A DNA stretch of 64,000 nucleotides from Aquaticitalea lipolytica (GCF_014641635.1 NZ_BMIC01000004.1:124001-188000); one strand, 5' to 3'. Shown: positions 8,788 through 17,896, counted from the first letter of the stretch. The notes: generated from the sequence alone by a model not told the origin. Made by a program: numbers and translations.

Positions 8788-8816
8788 AACGCGCTCAAAA
8801 TTGAGCGCGTTTTTTA
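8788..8816 (+). terminator. Intrinsic terminator after PfkB-family gene
   Basis: A perfect 11-bp stem (AACGCGCTCAA / TTGAGCGCGTT) with a 2-base loop-centre is followed by a T-run. It starts 4 bases after the kinase stop and 26 bases before the next ATG, so the PurF-like gene either has its own promoter or relies on read-through. Confidence 0.85.
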
Positions 8817-8841
8817 ATATAAATACAACACAACAAAACCA

Positions 8842-10740
8842 ATGAGTGATGCTTTAAAACATGAGTGTGGAATTGCACTTATAAGACTTTTAAAACCATT
8901 AGAATTCTATAAAGAAAAATATGGAAGTGCATTTTATGGCGTTAATAAAATGTATTTAATGATGGAAAAACAACACAATCGAGGACAAGATGGTGCTGGT
9001 TTTGCAAGCATAAAATTAGACACAGCTCCTGGAGAACGTTATATAAGTAGAGTACGCTCTATTGCTCAACAGCCAATACAAGATATTTTTGATCAAATTA
9101 ATGAACGTGTTAATAAAGATTTTTCTGAAAACCCAGAATATCTTGATGATGTTTCATTACAAAAAAAACATATTCCATACATAGGCGAATTGCTTTTAGG
9201 CCATGTACGTTATGGTACATTTGGTAAAAATAGTGTTGAGAGTGTTCATCCGTTTTTAAGGCAAAATAACTGGATGCACAGAAACCTAATTGTCGCAGGA
9301 AATTTTAACATGACTAATGTTAACGAACTATTTGAAGGCTTAGTAAGGTTAGGGCAGCATCCAAAAGAAAAAGCAGACACTATAACCATAATGGAAAAAA
9401 TAGGTCACTTCCTTGATGACGCCGTTGCTAAAAAATATAAGCAGCTTAAAAATGAAGGGTTCAATAAAAATGAATGCACACCATTAATTGCAGAACGATT
9501 AAACGTTGCTAAAATTTTAAAAAGAGCTTCTAAAAACTGGGATGGAGGCTATGCAATGGCTGGTCTTTTAGGTCATGGAGACTCGTTTGTATTACGTGAT
9601 CCTGCTGGTATTCGTCCAGCTTATTATTATAAAGATGACGAGGTAGTAGTGGTAGCTTCTGAACGCCCTGTAATCCAAACTGTATTTAATGTAAATTTTG
9701 AAGACGTAAAGGAACTCACGCCTGGTCATGCAATTATCACAAAAAAATCTGGGGAAACTTCAATTAAAAAAATAATTGAACCTTTAGAGCGTAAAGCCTG
9801 TTCGTTTGAACGCATATATTTTTCTAGAGGAAGTGATGCCGAAATATATCAAGAGCGAAAAAAACTAGGAAAATTATTAATGCCTAAAGTACTTGAGGCA
9901 ATTGATAATGACACAAAAAACACAGTATTCTCATATATACCAAATACAGCAGAAACTTCGTTTTTTGGGATGATAGAAACCGTTGAAGAACATCTAAACA
10001 AAAGAAAAACTCAAGCTATCCTTGATGGAAATGGTAAGCTATCTGCAGAAAGAGTAACTCAAATTTTGTCTGAACGTCCACGAATAGAAAAAATTGCTAT
10101 TAAAGATGTTAAGCTACGTACATTTATTACAGAAGATAGTAGTAGAGATGATTTAGTGGCTCACGTGTACGATGTAACTTATGGAGTTATTAAGCCAACT
10201 GATAATCTTGTTATAATTGATGATAGTATTGTTAGAGGTACAACTTTAAAAAAGAGCATCATTAAAATGATGGATAGATTGCATCCTAAAAAGATAATTG
10301 TAGTTTCATCTGCTCCTCAAATTCGTTACCCTGATTGTTATGGTATAGATATGGCTCGTCTTGAAGGTTTAATTGCTTTTAGAGCTATGTTGGAGCTTTT
10401 AAAAGAAAATAATAAATACCATTTAATTGATGAGGTTTACAAAAAATGTAAAGCTCAAGTTGATATAGAAGATAAAAACGTTCAAAATTTCGTAAAAGAC
10501 TTATATAATGAATTTACAGATGAACAAATCTCTGATAAAATTGCTGAGCTAATAAGTGACACAACAGTAAAGGCTGAAGTAAAAACAATATTTCAAACTG
10601 TCGAAAATTTACATAAAGCGTGCCCTAATAATTTAGGCGATTGGTATTTTACAGGTAATTACCCAACACCTGGAGGCAATCGTGTTGTAAATAAGGCATT
10701 TATAAACTTTTGCGAAGGCAATAAAGAACGTGCTTATTAA
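8842..10740 (+). CDS. Amidophosphoribosyltransferase-like protein (long PurF family)
   Basis: At 632 residues this is longer than the usual PurF of about 470-500. HECGIALIRL puts a candidate nucleophile Cys9 after a short propeptide. KQHNRGQDGAGFA and GHVRYGTFG belong to the N-terminal glutaminase, RDPAGIRPAYYY and ASERP to the linker region, and VIIDDSIVRGTTLKKSI (from about D460) is the PRPP loop of a phosphoribosyltransferase. It would make phosphoribosylamine from PRPP and glutamine. Extra sequence lies in the glutaminase half and at the C-terminus. This long form is seen in Bacteroidota; whether it is the main PurF or a second paralog cannot be settled here. Confidence 0.88.
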   Translation: MSDALKHECGIALIRLLKPLEFYKEKYGSAFYGVNKMYLMMEKQHNRGQDGAGFASIKLDTAPGERYISRVRSIAQQPIQDIFDQINERVNKDFSENPEYLDDVSLQKKHIPYIGELLLGHVRYGTFGKNSVESVHPFLRQNNWMHRNLIVAGNFNMTNVNELFEGLVRLGQHPKEKADTITIMEKIGHFLDDAVAKKYKQLKNEGFNKNECTPLIAERLNVAKILKRASKNWDGGYAMAGLLGHGDSFVLRDPAGIRPAYYYKDDEVVVVASERPVIQTVFNVNFEDVKELTPGHAIITKKSGETSIKKIIEPLERKACSFERIYFSRGSDAEIYQERKKLGKLLMPKVLEAIDNDTKNTVFSYIPNTAETSFFGMIETVEEHLNKRKTQAILDGNGKLSAERVTQILSERPRIEKIAIKDVKLRTFITEDSSRDDLVAHVYDVTYGVIKPTDNLVIIDDSIVRGTTLKKSIIKMMDRLHPKKIIVVSSAPQIRYPDCYGIDMARLEGLIAFRAMLELLKENNKYHLIDEVYKKCKAQVDIEDKNVQNFVKDLYNEFTDEQISDKIAELISDTTVKAEVKTIFQTVENLHKACPNNLGDWYFTGNYPTPGGNRVVNKAFINFCEGNKERAY

Positions 10741-10843
10741 ATAGATTATCTTATTTTTTAGCATTTTATCCTGTAAAAAACGTATTTAATCTGATAAAAA
10801 TGCATTTCGTCTAATATTTGCAAATTCTTAATTTAGAAACACA
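10741..10843. other. Gap after PurF-like gene, upstream part
   Basis: This is the first part of the 498-base gap between the PurF-like gene and sodA. The stretch is AT-rich, has no ORF with a recognisable start, and shows no terminator directly after the PurF-like stop. The gap's notable content is the two RNA elements downstream. Confidence 0.6.
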
Positions 10844-10851
10844 TACATTAG
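10844..10851 (+). promoter_or_regulatory. -7-like box of RNA element copy 1
   Basis: TACATTAG differs by one base from TAnnTTTG and ends exactly 5 bases before the first conserved base of RNA copy 1. The matching box of copy 2 has the same 5-base distance. A TTTG at 10817-10820 is 23 bases upstream, rather far for a -33 element. Confidence 0.45.
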
Positions 10852-10856
10852 TATCA

Positions 10857-10928
10857 CCATAACATAAGTAGGTTAAGTTCATGGTAGATTTGGGGCAAAA
10901 AAAGGTGAACACTCGTTCACCTTTTTTT
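10857..10928 (+). ncRNA. Two-hairpin small RNA element, copy 1 (Flavo-1-like?)
   Basis: The 72-nt element has three parts. A 5' hairpin is formed by CCAT with ATGG, AAC with GTT, an A-A mismatch, and TAA with TTA around loop GTAGG, with a bulged C. Next comes an unpaired linker, TAGATTTGGGGC. Last is a terminator hairpin GGTGAAC / GTTCACC with loop ACTC, flanked by 7 A and 7 T. A nearly identical 70-nt copy lies 234 bases downstream. The two differ only at the bulge and in the A/T run length, which changes equally on both sides of the stem (7/7 against 6/6). I take it as a small RNA gene ending in its own terminator. It may belong to the published Flavo-1 RNA motif, but I could not check this. 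Confidence 0.7.
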
Positions 10929-10929
10929 A

Positions 10930-11077
10930 TGGAATAAAATGAAACTATCTTTAGAATATATATACTTTTTTAAGCCTCTTCCGTATTAATTTAGATAAAA
11001 AGGAAACGGATTTTTTCTTTCAGCCCAGTTTATTCGTCGTTTATCTAAAAAATTTAGCCGTTACATTAAAGTCCCTT
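10930..11077. repeat. Spacer between RNA copies with 10-bp inverted repeat
   Basis: The spacer between the two RNA elements holds a perfect 10-bp inverted repeat, TTTAGATAAA at 10990-10999 and TTTATCTAAA at 11040-11049, with 40 bases between the arms. A shorter TCCGT/ACGGA pair precedes a T-run at 11011. No ORF with a plausible start is seen. The role is unknown. Confidence 0.4.
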
Positions 11078-11085
11078 TATATTTG
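11078..11085 (+). promoter_or_regulatory. -7 box of RNA element copy 2
   Basis: TATATTTG is an exact TAnnTTTG match, ending 5 bases before the conserved CCATAAC that opens RNA copy 2. The spacing fits a transcript starting at or near the first base of the element. Confidence 0.55.
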
Positions 11086-11090
11086 TTAAA

Positions 11091-11160
11091 CCATAACATA
11101 AGTAGGTTAAGTTTATGGTAGATTTGGGGCAAAAAAGGTGAACACTCGTTCACCTTTTTT
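11091..11160 (+). ncRNA. Two-hairpin small RNA element, copy 2 (Flavo-1-like?)
   Basis: This second copy of the two-hairpin element is 70 nt long. The 5' hairpin is base-for-base the same as copy 1 except for T in place of C at the bulged position. The linker TAGATTTGGGGC is unchanged. The terminator GGTGAAC/GTTCACC with loop ACTC is flanked by 6 A and 6 T. Differences confined to an unpaired base and to matched lengths of a paired A/T extension point to selection on RNA structure. The possible reading frame inside copy 1 is broken in copy 2 by the one-A change, which argues against a peptide. Confidence 0.7.
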
Positions 11161-11189
11161 CATTTTTAATAATGTTAAAATAAGGCATA

Positions 11190-11220
11190 AAAAAAGCAAA
11201 CCAAAAAGGTTTGCTTTTCA
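11190..11220 (-). terminator. Intrinsic terminator of sodA
   Basis: A perfect 11-bp stem (AAAAGCAAACC / GGTTTGCTTTT) with a 5-base loop lies about 20 bases past the sodA stop. On the minus strand it is followed by a T-run. It could also act in the plus direction. Confidence 0.85.
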
Positions 11221-11238
11221 TTTATTTATGTTAGAAAC

Positions 11239-11847
11239 TTATTTAGCTTCTGCATAACGTCTTTCAACTTCATTCCAATTAATAACATTAAAAAATGCAT
11301 TAATATAGTCTGGTCTTCTGTTTTGGTAATTTAAGTAGTATGCGTGTTCCCAAACATCTAATCCTAAAATTGGAGTTCCTCCGCAAGTAACACCTGGCAT
11401 TAATGGGTTGTCTTGATTTGGTGTAGAGCACACTTCAACTTTTCCTCCTTTATGTACGCATAACCAAGCCCATCCAGATCCAAATTGAGTAGCAGCTGCT
11501 TTGCTAAAAGCATCTTTAAAAGCATCAAAAGAGCCATAAGCTTTTTCAATCGCATCCTTTAAATCTCCCGACAAGCGTCCTTTTCCTTCAGGATTCATCA
11601 CGTCCCAAAATAAAGAGTGATTATAAAACCCTCCACCATTATTTCTAACTGCTGCATTTTTCATGTCTAAATTAGAAAGAATATTTTCAATTGTTTTTCC
11701 TTCTAAATCTGTTCCAGCAATAGCATTATTTAGATTGTTTGTGTAACCTTGGTGGTGTTTAGAATGGTGTATCTCCATAGTACGAGCATCAATATTTGGT
11801 TCTAAAGCGTCGTACGCATATTTTAATTTCGGTAATTCGAAAGCCAT
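11239..11847 (-). CDS. sodA: Superoxide dismutase, Mn-type (Fe/Mn family)
   Basis: The 202-residue cytoplasmic enzyme converts superoxide to oxygen and peroxide. Metal ligands are H27 (EIHHSKHH), H77 (FYNHSLFW), D164 and H168 (DVWEHAYY). Gly73, four residues before H77, together with Gln145 in [11 protein letters not shown], is the pattern of Mn enzymes; iron forms carry the Gln on the other segment. Cambialistic use of iron cannot be excluded. It has its own -7 box (11883-11890) and terminator, so it is a single-gene unit. Confidence 0.94.
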   Translation of the reverse strand: MAFELPKLKYAYDALEPNIDARTMEIHHSKHHQGYTNNLNNAIAGTDLEGKTIENILSNLDMKNAAVRNNGGGFYNHSLFWDVMNPEGKGRLSGDLKDAIEKAYGSFDAFKDAFSKAAATQFGSGWAWLCVHKGGKVEVCSTPNQDNPLMPGVTCGGTPILGLDVWEHAYYLNYQNRRPDYINAFFNVINWNEVERRYAEAK

Positions 11848-11882
11848 AATTTCTGTTTATTATTGTTAATATTTAATTCCCT

Positions 11883-11890
11883 CAAATTTA
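11883..11890 (-). promoter_or_regulatory. -7 promoter box for sodA
   Basis: The minus strand reads TAAATTTG, an exact TAnnTTTG match, 35 bases upstream of the sodA ATG. A TTG lies 14 bases further upstream, shorter than the usual spacing. Confidence 0.45.
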
Positions 11891-11969
11891 CGGATAAAAG
11901 AGCGCAATTAAAAATAATAAATAGCTATAGAATCATTGATAGTTTTTATCTTGTATCAAAATTTGTTTC

Positions 11970-14900
11970 ATGTCAAAAGCACACCCTTTTACAATTTATA
12001 ATGCATCTGCAGGAAGTGGTAAAACCTTCACGCTTGTAAAAGAATACCTTAAAATTTTATTACACTCTAATTACCCTTTGGCTTTTAGAAACATTTTAGC
12101 ATTAACTTTTACTAATAAAGCAGTTGCAGAAATGAAAGAAAGAGTTCTAGAAACTCTACAGCAATTTTCTGATGAAAACATACTTGTTAAACCAAACAGT
12201 ATGTTTAATGCAATTGTTGAAGAAATGCCGATCGAACCAAAAGAATTGCATCAAAAGTCAAAAATCATTTTAGAAACTATTGTTCACAATTATGCCTCTT
12301 TTGATATATCAACTATCGATAAATTTAATCATAAGCTTATCCGAACTTTTGCTCACGATTTAAAATTACCTTTAAATTTTGAAGTTGAGCTAGATACAAA
12401 AACGCTTTTAAGTAAGGCTGTTGATAAACTCATTGATAAAGCAGGAACTGATGAAGATCTTACCAAAGTTTTAATTGATTTTGCAATTGAAAAAGCTGAC
12501 GATGATAAAAGTTGGGATGTATCATACGATTTTAATAACATTTCTAAATTATTAGTTAGCGAAAACGATATTCCATTTATAAAAGAATTAAAACATAAAA
12601 CCCTAAATGATTTTAAAGCACTAAAAGAGCTACTAACAAAGAAAAATAAAACATTAGAAAAAGATATTATTGCAATTGCACAAAATACATTAGAGCTTAT
12701 TGTTAATCATGGTTTGCAATTTGATGATTTTTCTAGTAGTTATTTGCCTAAATATTTTCAAAAACTAGTAGATGGCGATTTTAATGTTGGCTTTGGTTTG
12801 GTTTGGCAAACTAATCTTATTGAAGGTTCAGCACTTTACCCTAAACGTGTAACATCTGAAACCGCATCAATTATTGATGCTATTCAAAATCAATTAGTAA
12901 TATATTTTGAGGAGAGTAAGGCAAAAATTGTTGAGATTAAGTTTTTAAAAAACACATTAAAAAACATAACACCTTTGTCTGTTTTAAGTGCCATAAACCA
13001 AACTCTAAACGATATTAAAGAAGAAGAAGATTTACTTTTAATATCTGAATTTAACTCTATAATAAGTAATGAAATTAATGCTCAACCAGCGCCTTTTATT
13101 TATGAGCGAATAGGAGAAAAGTTTAAACATTATTTTATTGATGAATTTCAAGACACATCTCAATTACAATGGCAAAATTTAATTCCGTTAGTAGATAATG
13201 CTCTTTCTGGCGAAAACCTAAAAGGAGAAACAGGTTCTGCAATGATTGTTGGCGATGCTAAACAAGCAATTTATAGGTGGAGAGGCGGGAAAGCCGAGCA
13301 GTTTATTGATTTGTACAGTAAAAAAGTTAAACCATTTGTTATCACTCAAGAAGTGAAAAATTTGCCTACTAATTATCGTAGTACAAAATCGATAGTCAAT
13401 TTTAACAATGCTTTTTTTAAACACGTTTCTGACTTTGCTTTTTCAAATATTGAACATCAAACTATTTATAAAAACAGTCATCAAGATCAATTTATAAAAG
13501 AAGATGGCTATGTTGAGTTGAGCTTTTTAGATATTAAAAATGAAGACGAAGATAAAGATGAGTTGCACTGCCAAAAAGTATTTGAAACAATTGAAAAGGT
13601 AAAAGCAAATGGATTTGATTTAAAAGATATTTGTGTTATAACCCGAAAATCTAAAGAAGGTATTGCTGTTGCAGAATATTTAAGCAGCAGACAAATACCT
13701 GTTATTTCATCAGAGTCATTATTACTTAAAAATTCTCCAGAAGTTAATTTTATTAATAGTGTTATATCATTAGCCACACAACCAAAAAATGCGCAACTAA
13801 AAATTGAAGTGCTTGGTTATTTAGCAGAACATAAACTAAACCTTGAAGATAAACACTCCTTTTTTGAGTCTTTAGTGCATTTAGATGTAACTAAGCTTTT
13901 TGAAAACTTAAAAAATTATGGCTTTACGTTTCAGTTTAATTCTTTTTTACAAATGCCATTATATGAATCGGCTGAAACTATTGTAAGGCAATTTGATTTA
14001 AATGGCAGCTCTAATGCTTATTTACAATTCTATTTAGACGAGGTATTAGATTATTCGCAAAAACAAAGCGCAAGTTTTTCAGAATTCATTTCGTATTGGG
14101 AAACAAAAAAAGACAAATTAAGTATTGTATCACCACAAGGAAACAATGCTGTACAAATTATGACCATTCATAAATCTAAAGGATTAGAATTCCCTGTAGT
14201 TATATTCCCTTATGCTAATCAAGACCTTTATTTTGATATGTCACCAAAAACATGGTTCCCTGTTGATAAAAATGACTTTAATGGTTTTTCTCACCAATTT
14301 TTAAATCTAAATAAAGAATTAGAAGATTATGGTGATCTAGGCTCAGAGATATACCAACACTATCGCTCAGAATTGGAATTAGACACTATTAATTTGCTAT
14401 ATGTAGTATTAACAAGAGCAGTAGAACAATTATATATTGTTTCTGAATTAGATATAGATACAAAAGGAAATGAAAAACTTAACTGGTACTCTGGGTTGTT
14501 AATTAATTACTTAAAATCAATTCATTTATGGAACGATTCTCAAACCGAATATACTTTTGGAAATCAAGACAGAGAATTGGAATATGAAACAGGAAATATT
14601 TCGATTTTTCAAGAGCAATTCATATCTACTTCCAAAGAAGACCATAATTTAAAAATTGTTACTAATTCTGGTTATCTATGGGATACAGCACAAGAAAAAG
14701 CGCAAGAAAAAGGAAATTTAGTACACAATATAATGTCTTGTATAAAATCTGTAACTGATATTGATTTTGTGATAGATGAATTTTTAGCCTCTGGTAAGCT
14801 TAATTCTGAACAAGTAAAAGAACTTAAACCTGTAATTTATGACATAGTAAATCATGAAAATTTAAAACCTTATTTCGATAGCAAGCTTTTCATTTTTAAT

Positions 14901-15125
14901 GAAAAAGATATTATAACTAAAGAAGGATATGTTTTCAGACCTGATAGAATTGTAATTAATGATGCTAATGAAGCTTTTATTATTGACTATAAAACTGGCA
15001 CAGAAAAACAATCTCATATCTCACAAATAGAAACTTATCAGAATATACTTGAAGAGATGAATTATAAGGTTTTAAAAAAAATACTTATTTATATAAATGA
15101 TGATATTCAAATAAAAGAATTTTAA
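11970..15125 (+). CDS. addA: UvrD-family helicase-nuclease, AddA/RecB-like
   Basis: The 1051-residue protein is the motor subunit of a double-strand-break helicase-nuclease. Superfamily 1 helicase motifs are in order: Walker A ASAGSGKT (12-19), NILALTFTNKAVAEMKERV, Walker B DEFQD (391-395), GDAKQAIYRWRGG, LPTNYRS, IMTIHKSKGLEFPVVIFP and LLYVVLTRAVEQLY. The C-terminal PD-(D/E)XK nuclease is intact (EKGNLVHNIM, FRPDR with D992, IIDYKTGT with D1006-Y-K1008, then QIETYQNIL). Its likely partner AddB lies 2.8 kb downstream. The symbol is by architecture; no Chi-recognition claim is made. Confidence 0.88.
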   Translation: MSKAHPFTIYNASAGSGKTFTLVKEYLKILLHSNYPLAFRNILALTFTNKAVAEMKERVLETLQQFSDENILVKPNSMFNAIVEEMPIEPKELHQKSKIILETIVHNYASFDISTIDKFNHKLIRTFAHDLKLPLNFEVELDTKTLLSKAVDKLIDKAGTDEDLTKVLIDFAIEKADDDKSWDVSYDFNNISKLLVSENDIPFIKELKHKTLNDFKALKELLTKKNKTLEKDIIAIAQNTLELIVNHGLQFDDFSSSYLPKYFQKLVDGDFNVGFGLVWQTNLIEGSALYPKRVTSETASIIDAIQNQLVIYFEESKAKIVEIKFLKNTLKNITPLSVLSAINQTLNDIKEEEDLLLISEFNSIISNEINAQPAPFIYERIGEKFKHYFIDEFQDTSQLQWQNLIPLVDNALSGENLKGETGSAMIVGDAKQAIYRWRGGKAEQFIDLYSKKVKPFVITQEVKNLPTNYRSTKSIVNFNNAFFKHVSDFAFSNIEHQTIYKNSHQDQFIKEDGYVELSFLDIKNEDEDKDELHCQKVFETIEKVKANGFDLKDICVITRKSKEGIAVAEYLSSRQIPVISSESLLLKNSPEVNFINSVISLATQPKNAQLKIEVLGYLAEHKLNLEDKHSFFESLVHLDVTKLFENLKNYGFTFQFNSFLQMPLYESAETIVRQFDLNGSSNAYLQFYLDEVLDYSQKQSASFSEFISYWETKKDKLSIVSPQGNNAVQIMTIHKSKGLEFPVVIFPYANQDLYFDMSPKTWFPVDKNDFNGFSHQFLNLNKELEDYGDLGSEIYQHYRSELELDTINLLYVVLTRAVEQLYIVSELDIDTKGNEKLNWYSGLLINYLKSIHLWNDSQTEYTFGNQDRELEYETGNISIFQEQFISTSKEDHNLKIVTNSGYLWDTAQEKAQEKGNLVHNIMSCIKSVTDIDFVIDEFLASGKLNSEQVKELKPVIYDIVNHENLKPYFDSKLFIFNEKDIITKEGYVFRPDRIVINDANEAFIIDYKTGTEKQSHISQIETYQNILEEMNYKVLKKILIYINDDIQIKEF

Positions 15126-15130
15126 ATTTG
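15123..15130 (+). promoter_or_regulatory. -7 promoter box for kbl
   Basis: TAAATTTG is an exact TAnnTTTG match whose first three bases are the addA stop codon. It lies 18 bases before the kbl ATG. This suggests kbl can be transcribed apart from addA. Confidence 0.4.
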
Positions 15131-15148
15131 TGCTAAATTAAAATCATT

Positions 15149-16342
15149 ATGTACGGAAAACTGCAACAACACTTACAACAAGAATTAAAAGACATAAAAG
15201 AAGCTGGGCTTTACAAAGAAGAACGCATTATTACATCTCCTCAAGGAGCAGAAATCACTTTAAATACTGGAGAAAAAGTATTAAACTTTTGTGCAAACAA
15301 TTATTTAGGACTTTCATCACATCCTGAAGTTGTTCAAGCTGCTAAAGACGCTATGGACACTCATGGGTTTGGTATGTCTTCAGTTCGTTTTATTTGTGGA
15401 ACTCAAGATATTCATAAAACTTTAGAGCAAAAAATTGCTGAGTTTTATGGCACTGAAGATACTATTTTGTATGCTGCGGCATTTGATGCTAATGGAGGCG
15501 TTTTTGAGCCTCTACTGGGAGAAGAAGATGCAATAATTTCAGATTCTTTAAATCATGCATCAATTATAGATGGTGTTCGTTTATGTAAGGCAGCTCGATA
15601 TCGTTATCAAAATAGTGATATGAAAGATTTAGAACAGCAACTAATTGCAGCAAATGCAAATGGAGCTCGTTTTAAAATTATTGTAACAGATGGCGTGTTT
15701 TCTATGGATGGGCTTGTTGCTCCCTTAGATAAAATTTGTGATTTAGCAGATAAGTACGATGCCTTAGTTATGATTGACGAATGCCATGCTGCTGGGTTTA
15801 TTGGAGAAACTGGAAGAGGAACCTTAGAAGACAAAGGCGTTTTAGGAAGAATTGATATTATTACAGGGACTCTTGGTAAAGCACTTGGTGGCGCCATGGG
15901 AGGATATACAACAGGTAAAAAAGAAATTATTGATATGTTACGCCAACGATCAAGACCATATTTGTTTTCAAATTCTCTAGCTCCTGCTATTGTAGGTGCT
16001 TCTATTAAAGTATTTGAAATGCTTTCTACCAACACATCACTAAGAGATACTTTAGAAGAAAACACAAATTACTTTAAAAAAGGAATGAAAAATGCTGGTT
16101 TTGATATAGTTGATGGCGATTCTGCTATTGTGCCTGTTATGTTATATGATGCAAAATTATCTCAAACTATGGCAAAAATGTTATTAGCAGAAGGTATTTA
16201 TGTTATCGGATTTTTCTTTCCGGTTGTACCAAAAGAAAAAGCAAGAATTCGCGTACAACTATCTGCAGCGCATACAAAAGAACATTTAGATAAAGCAATT
16301 GCTGCTTTTATTAAAGTTGGAAAAACATTAAATGTTATTTAA
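15149..16342 (+). CDS. kbl: Glycine C-acetyltransferase (2-amino-3-ketobutyrate CoA ligase)
   Basis: At 397 residues this PLP enzyme matches Kbl of the alpha-oxoamine synthase family. It cleaves 2-amino-3-ketobutyrate with CoA to glycine and acetyl-CoA, the second step of threonine breakdown. Visible features are [42 protein letters not shown] and the PLP lysine K244 in [14 protein letters not shown]. No threonine dehydrogenase is in the window. It lies between addA and the OmpA gene. Confidence 0.93.
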   Translation: MYGKLQQHLQQELKDIKEAGLYKEERIITSPQGAEITLNTGEKVLNFCANNYLGLSSHPEVVQAAKDAMDTHGFGMSSVRFICGTQDIHKTLEQKIAEFYGTEDTILYAAAFDANGGVFEPLLGEEDAIISDSLNHASIIDGVRLCKAARYRYQNSDMKDLEQQLIAANANGARFKIIVTDGVFSMDGLVAPLDKICDLADKYDALVMIDECHAAGFIGETGRGTLEDKGVLGRIDIITGTLGKALGGAMGGYTTGKKEIIDMLRQRSRPYLFSNSLAPAIVGASIKVFEMLSTNTSLRDTLEENTNYFKKGMKNAGFDIVDGDSAIVPVMLYDAKLSQTMAKMLLAEGIYVIGFFFPVVPKEKARIRVQLSAAHTKEHLDKAIAAFIKVGKTLNVI

Positions 16343-16399
16343 AATCAATCCAAACACCTATGTTTTAAGGCAAATAACCAATATTTTTATATATTTGTC

Positions 16400-16430
16400 T
16401 TTGTTAATAAAATTTAACAACTTACTTTTG
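16400..16430 (+). promoter_or_regulatory. Full Bacteroidota promoter upstream of ompA-like gene
   Basis: TTTG (16400-16403), exactly 19 bases of spacer, then TACTTTTG (16423-16430) match both elements of the Bacteroidota primary sigma consensus (TTTG, N19, TAnnTTTG). The ATG is 36 bases beyond the -7 box. A second exact -7 box, TATATTTG, lies at 16390-16397. This is the best promoter in the window, as expected for an abundant outer-membrane protein. Confidence 0.75.
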
Positions 16431-16466
16431 CTTACAATTAACACTTAAAATTAAAATTATTTGAAT

Positions 16467-17828
16467 ATGAAAAATCTTAGCAGATTATTTTTCGCTATGT
16501 TGCTTTTAATGAGCTTTAGCAACGCAAATGCACAAGACCAAAACAATCCTTGGGCGATTGGTATTGGAGTTAATGCGGTTGACTTTTATCCTACTGGAGA
16601 GAATGCTCCTTTAGGTGATTACTTTGATGAGTTTTTTAACTTAGATGATCACTACAACTATTTACCGTCTTTATCGACTGTTTCAGTTTCTAGATATTTA
16701 AGTGATGGATTTTCATTAACAGCTGCAGGTTCTATTAATGAAATTAGTAAAATAGGAGATTCATCAGCTAGTGATTTATCTTATTATGCATTAGATGGAA
16801 CAATTAAATATAGCTTTGCTAACTTAATTAAATCAAAAACTATTGAGCCTTATTTAGGTGTTGGTGGTGGTTACACTTGGGTTGACGAAATTGGTGCTGG
16901 TACATTAAATGGTACTTTAGGTTTAAATCTTTGGTTTAACGAAAACATTGGTTTAACTGTACAATCTTCTTACAAGCATGCTTTTGAAGATTATTTAGCT
17001 AAGCATTTCCAACACACTGTTGGTTTAGCTATCAAATTTGGTGGAAAAGACACTGATAAAGATGGAATTTATGACAAAGATGATGCTTGTCCAGATGTTC
17101 CTGGTTTAGCTGCATTTAATGGTTGTCCAGATTCAGATGGTGATGGTATTGAAGACTCTAAAGATGACTGTCCTAACGAAGCTGGTTTAGCTGAGTTTAA
17201 CGGTTGTCCTGATACTGATGGTGATGGTGTTGCTGATAAAAATGACAACTGTCCTACAGTTGCTGGTTTAAAAGCTTTAGCTGGTTGTCCAGATGCTGAT
17301 GGCGATGGTGTTGCTGATAAAGATGACAACTGTCCTAACGAAGCTGGTCCTGCTGCAAACAATGGTTGCCCTTGGAAAGATTCTGATGGTGATGGTGTAT
17401 TAGATAAAGATGATAAATGCCCTAACGAAGCTGGTACTGTAGCTAACAATGGTTGTCCAGAAGTTAAGCCTGCTCCAGAAGTTATGAAGCAATTAAATGA
17501 TTATGCTAGAACTATCTTATTTGATTCTGGTAAATCAACTTTCCAAAAACAAACTGATAAAGTATTACAAGCTATGGTAGCAATCTTCAAAGAATATCCA
17601 CAAGCGGATTTCTCTATCGAAGGTCATACTGATAGTGATGGTTCTGCTTCATCAAATCAATTGTTATCTGAAAGAAGAGCTAATGCTGTAAGAGATTATT
17701 TAATCGCTAACGGAATTAACGCTGACAGATTAACTGCTGCTGGTTTTGGTGAGTCTAACCCAATTGATTCTAACAAAACTCGTTCTGGTAAAGCTAACAA
17801 CAGACGTGTTGAAGTAAAACTTAAATAA
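16467..17828 (+). CDS. OmpA-family protein with thrombospondin type 3 repeats
   Basis: The 453-residue protein has a signal peptide (cleavage after ANAQ). An eight-strand-type beta-barrel follows (about 22-195), then a calcium-binding thrombospondin type 3 linker with repeated DxDGDGxxDxxDxCP units (about 200-335). A C-terminal OmpA/MotB peptidoglycan-binding domain completes it ([31 protein letters not shown], ending [10 protein letters not shown]). It tethers the outer membrane to peptidoglycan. ATG 16467 is chosen over an upstream TTG because it opens the signal peptide. Codon use is more GCT/GGT-rich than in neighbours, consistent with high expression. Confidence 0.93.
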   Translation: MKNLSRLFFAMLLLMSFSNANAQDQNNPWAIGIGVNAVDFYPTGENAPLGDYFDEFFNLDDHYNYLPSLSTVSVSRYLSDGFSLTAAGSINEISKIGDSSASDLSYYALDGTIKYSFANLIKSKTIEPYLGVGGGYTWVDEIGAGTLNGTLGLNLWFNENIGLTVQSSYKHAFEDYLAKHFQHTVGLAIKFGGKDTDKDGIYDKDDACPDVPGLAAFNGCPDSDGDGIEDSKDDCPNEAGLAEFNGCPDTDGDGVADKNDNCPTVAGLKALAGCPDADGDGVADKDDNCPNEAGPAANNGCPWKDSDGDGVLDKDDKCPNEAGTVANNGCPEVKPAPEVMKQLNDYARTILFDSGKSTFQKQTDKVLQAMVAIFKEYPQADFSIEGHTDSDGSASSNQLLSERRANAVRDYLIANGINADRLTAAGFGESNPIDSNKTRSGKANNRRVEVKLK

Positions 17829-17855
17829 TTAAGTTTTTATAAAATAAATAAGTTT

Positions 17856-17886
17856 AAAAACGCTCCGAATATCGGAGCGTTTTTTA
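17856..17886 (+). terminator. Intrinsic terminator of ompA-like gene
   Basis: Stem CGCTCCGA / TCGGAGCG with a 3-base loop, extended by A/T pairs and ending in a T-run, lies about 30 bases after the stop. addB starts only 10 bases further on. Confidence 0.88.
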
Positions 17887-17896
17887 TTTTTATACT

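Noticed and set aside
10881-10937. Short frame inside RNA copy 1 starting ATGGTAGATTTG (MVDLGQKK...)
   Set aside because: Copy 2 has one A fewer and stops after eight codons, while the RNA structure is kept. This argues for RNA, not peptide.
17069-17449. Open frame of 126 codons on the minus strand opposite the thrombospondin repeats
   Set aside because: It arises from the repeated Asp/Gly/Pro codons of the plus-strand gene; its product is a Ser/Pro-rich periodic shadow without domain features.
17040-17460. Spaced direct repeats that could suggest a CRISPR-like array
   Set aside because: The repeats are in frame, code for DxDGDG calcium motifs and diverge at third positions, so they are protein repeats.
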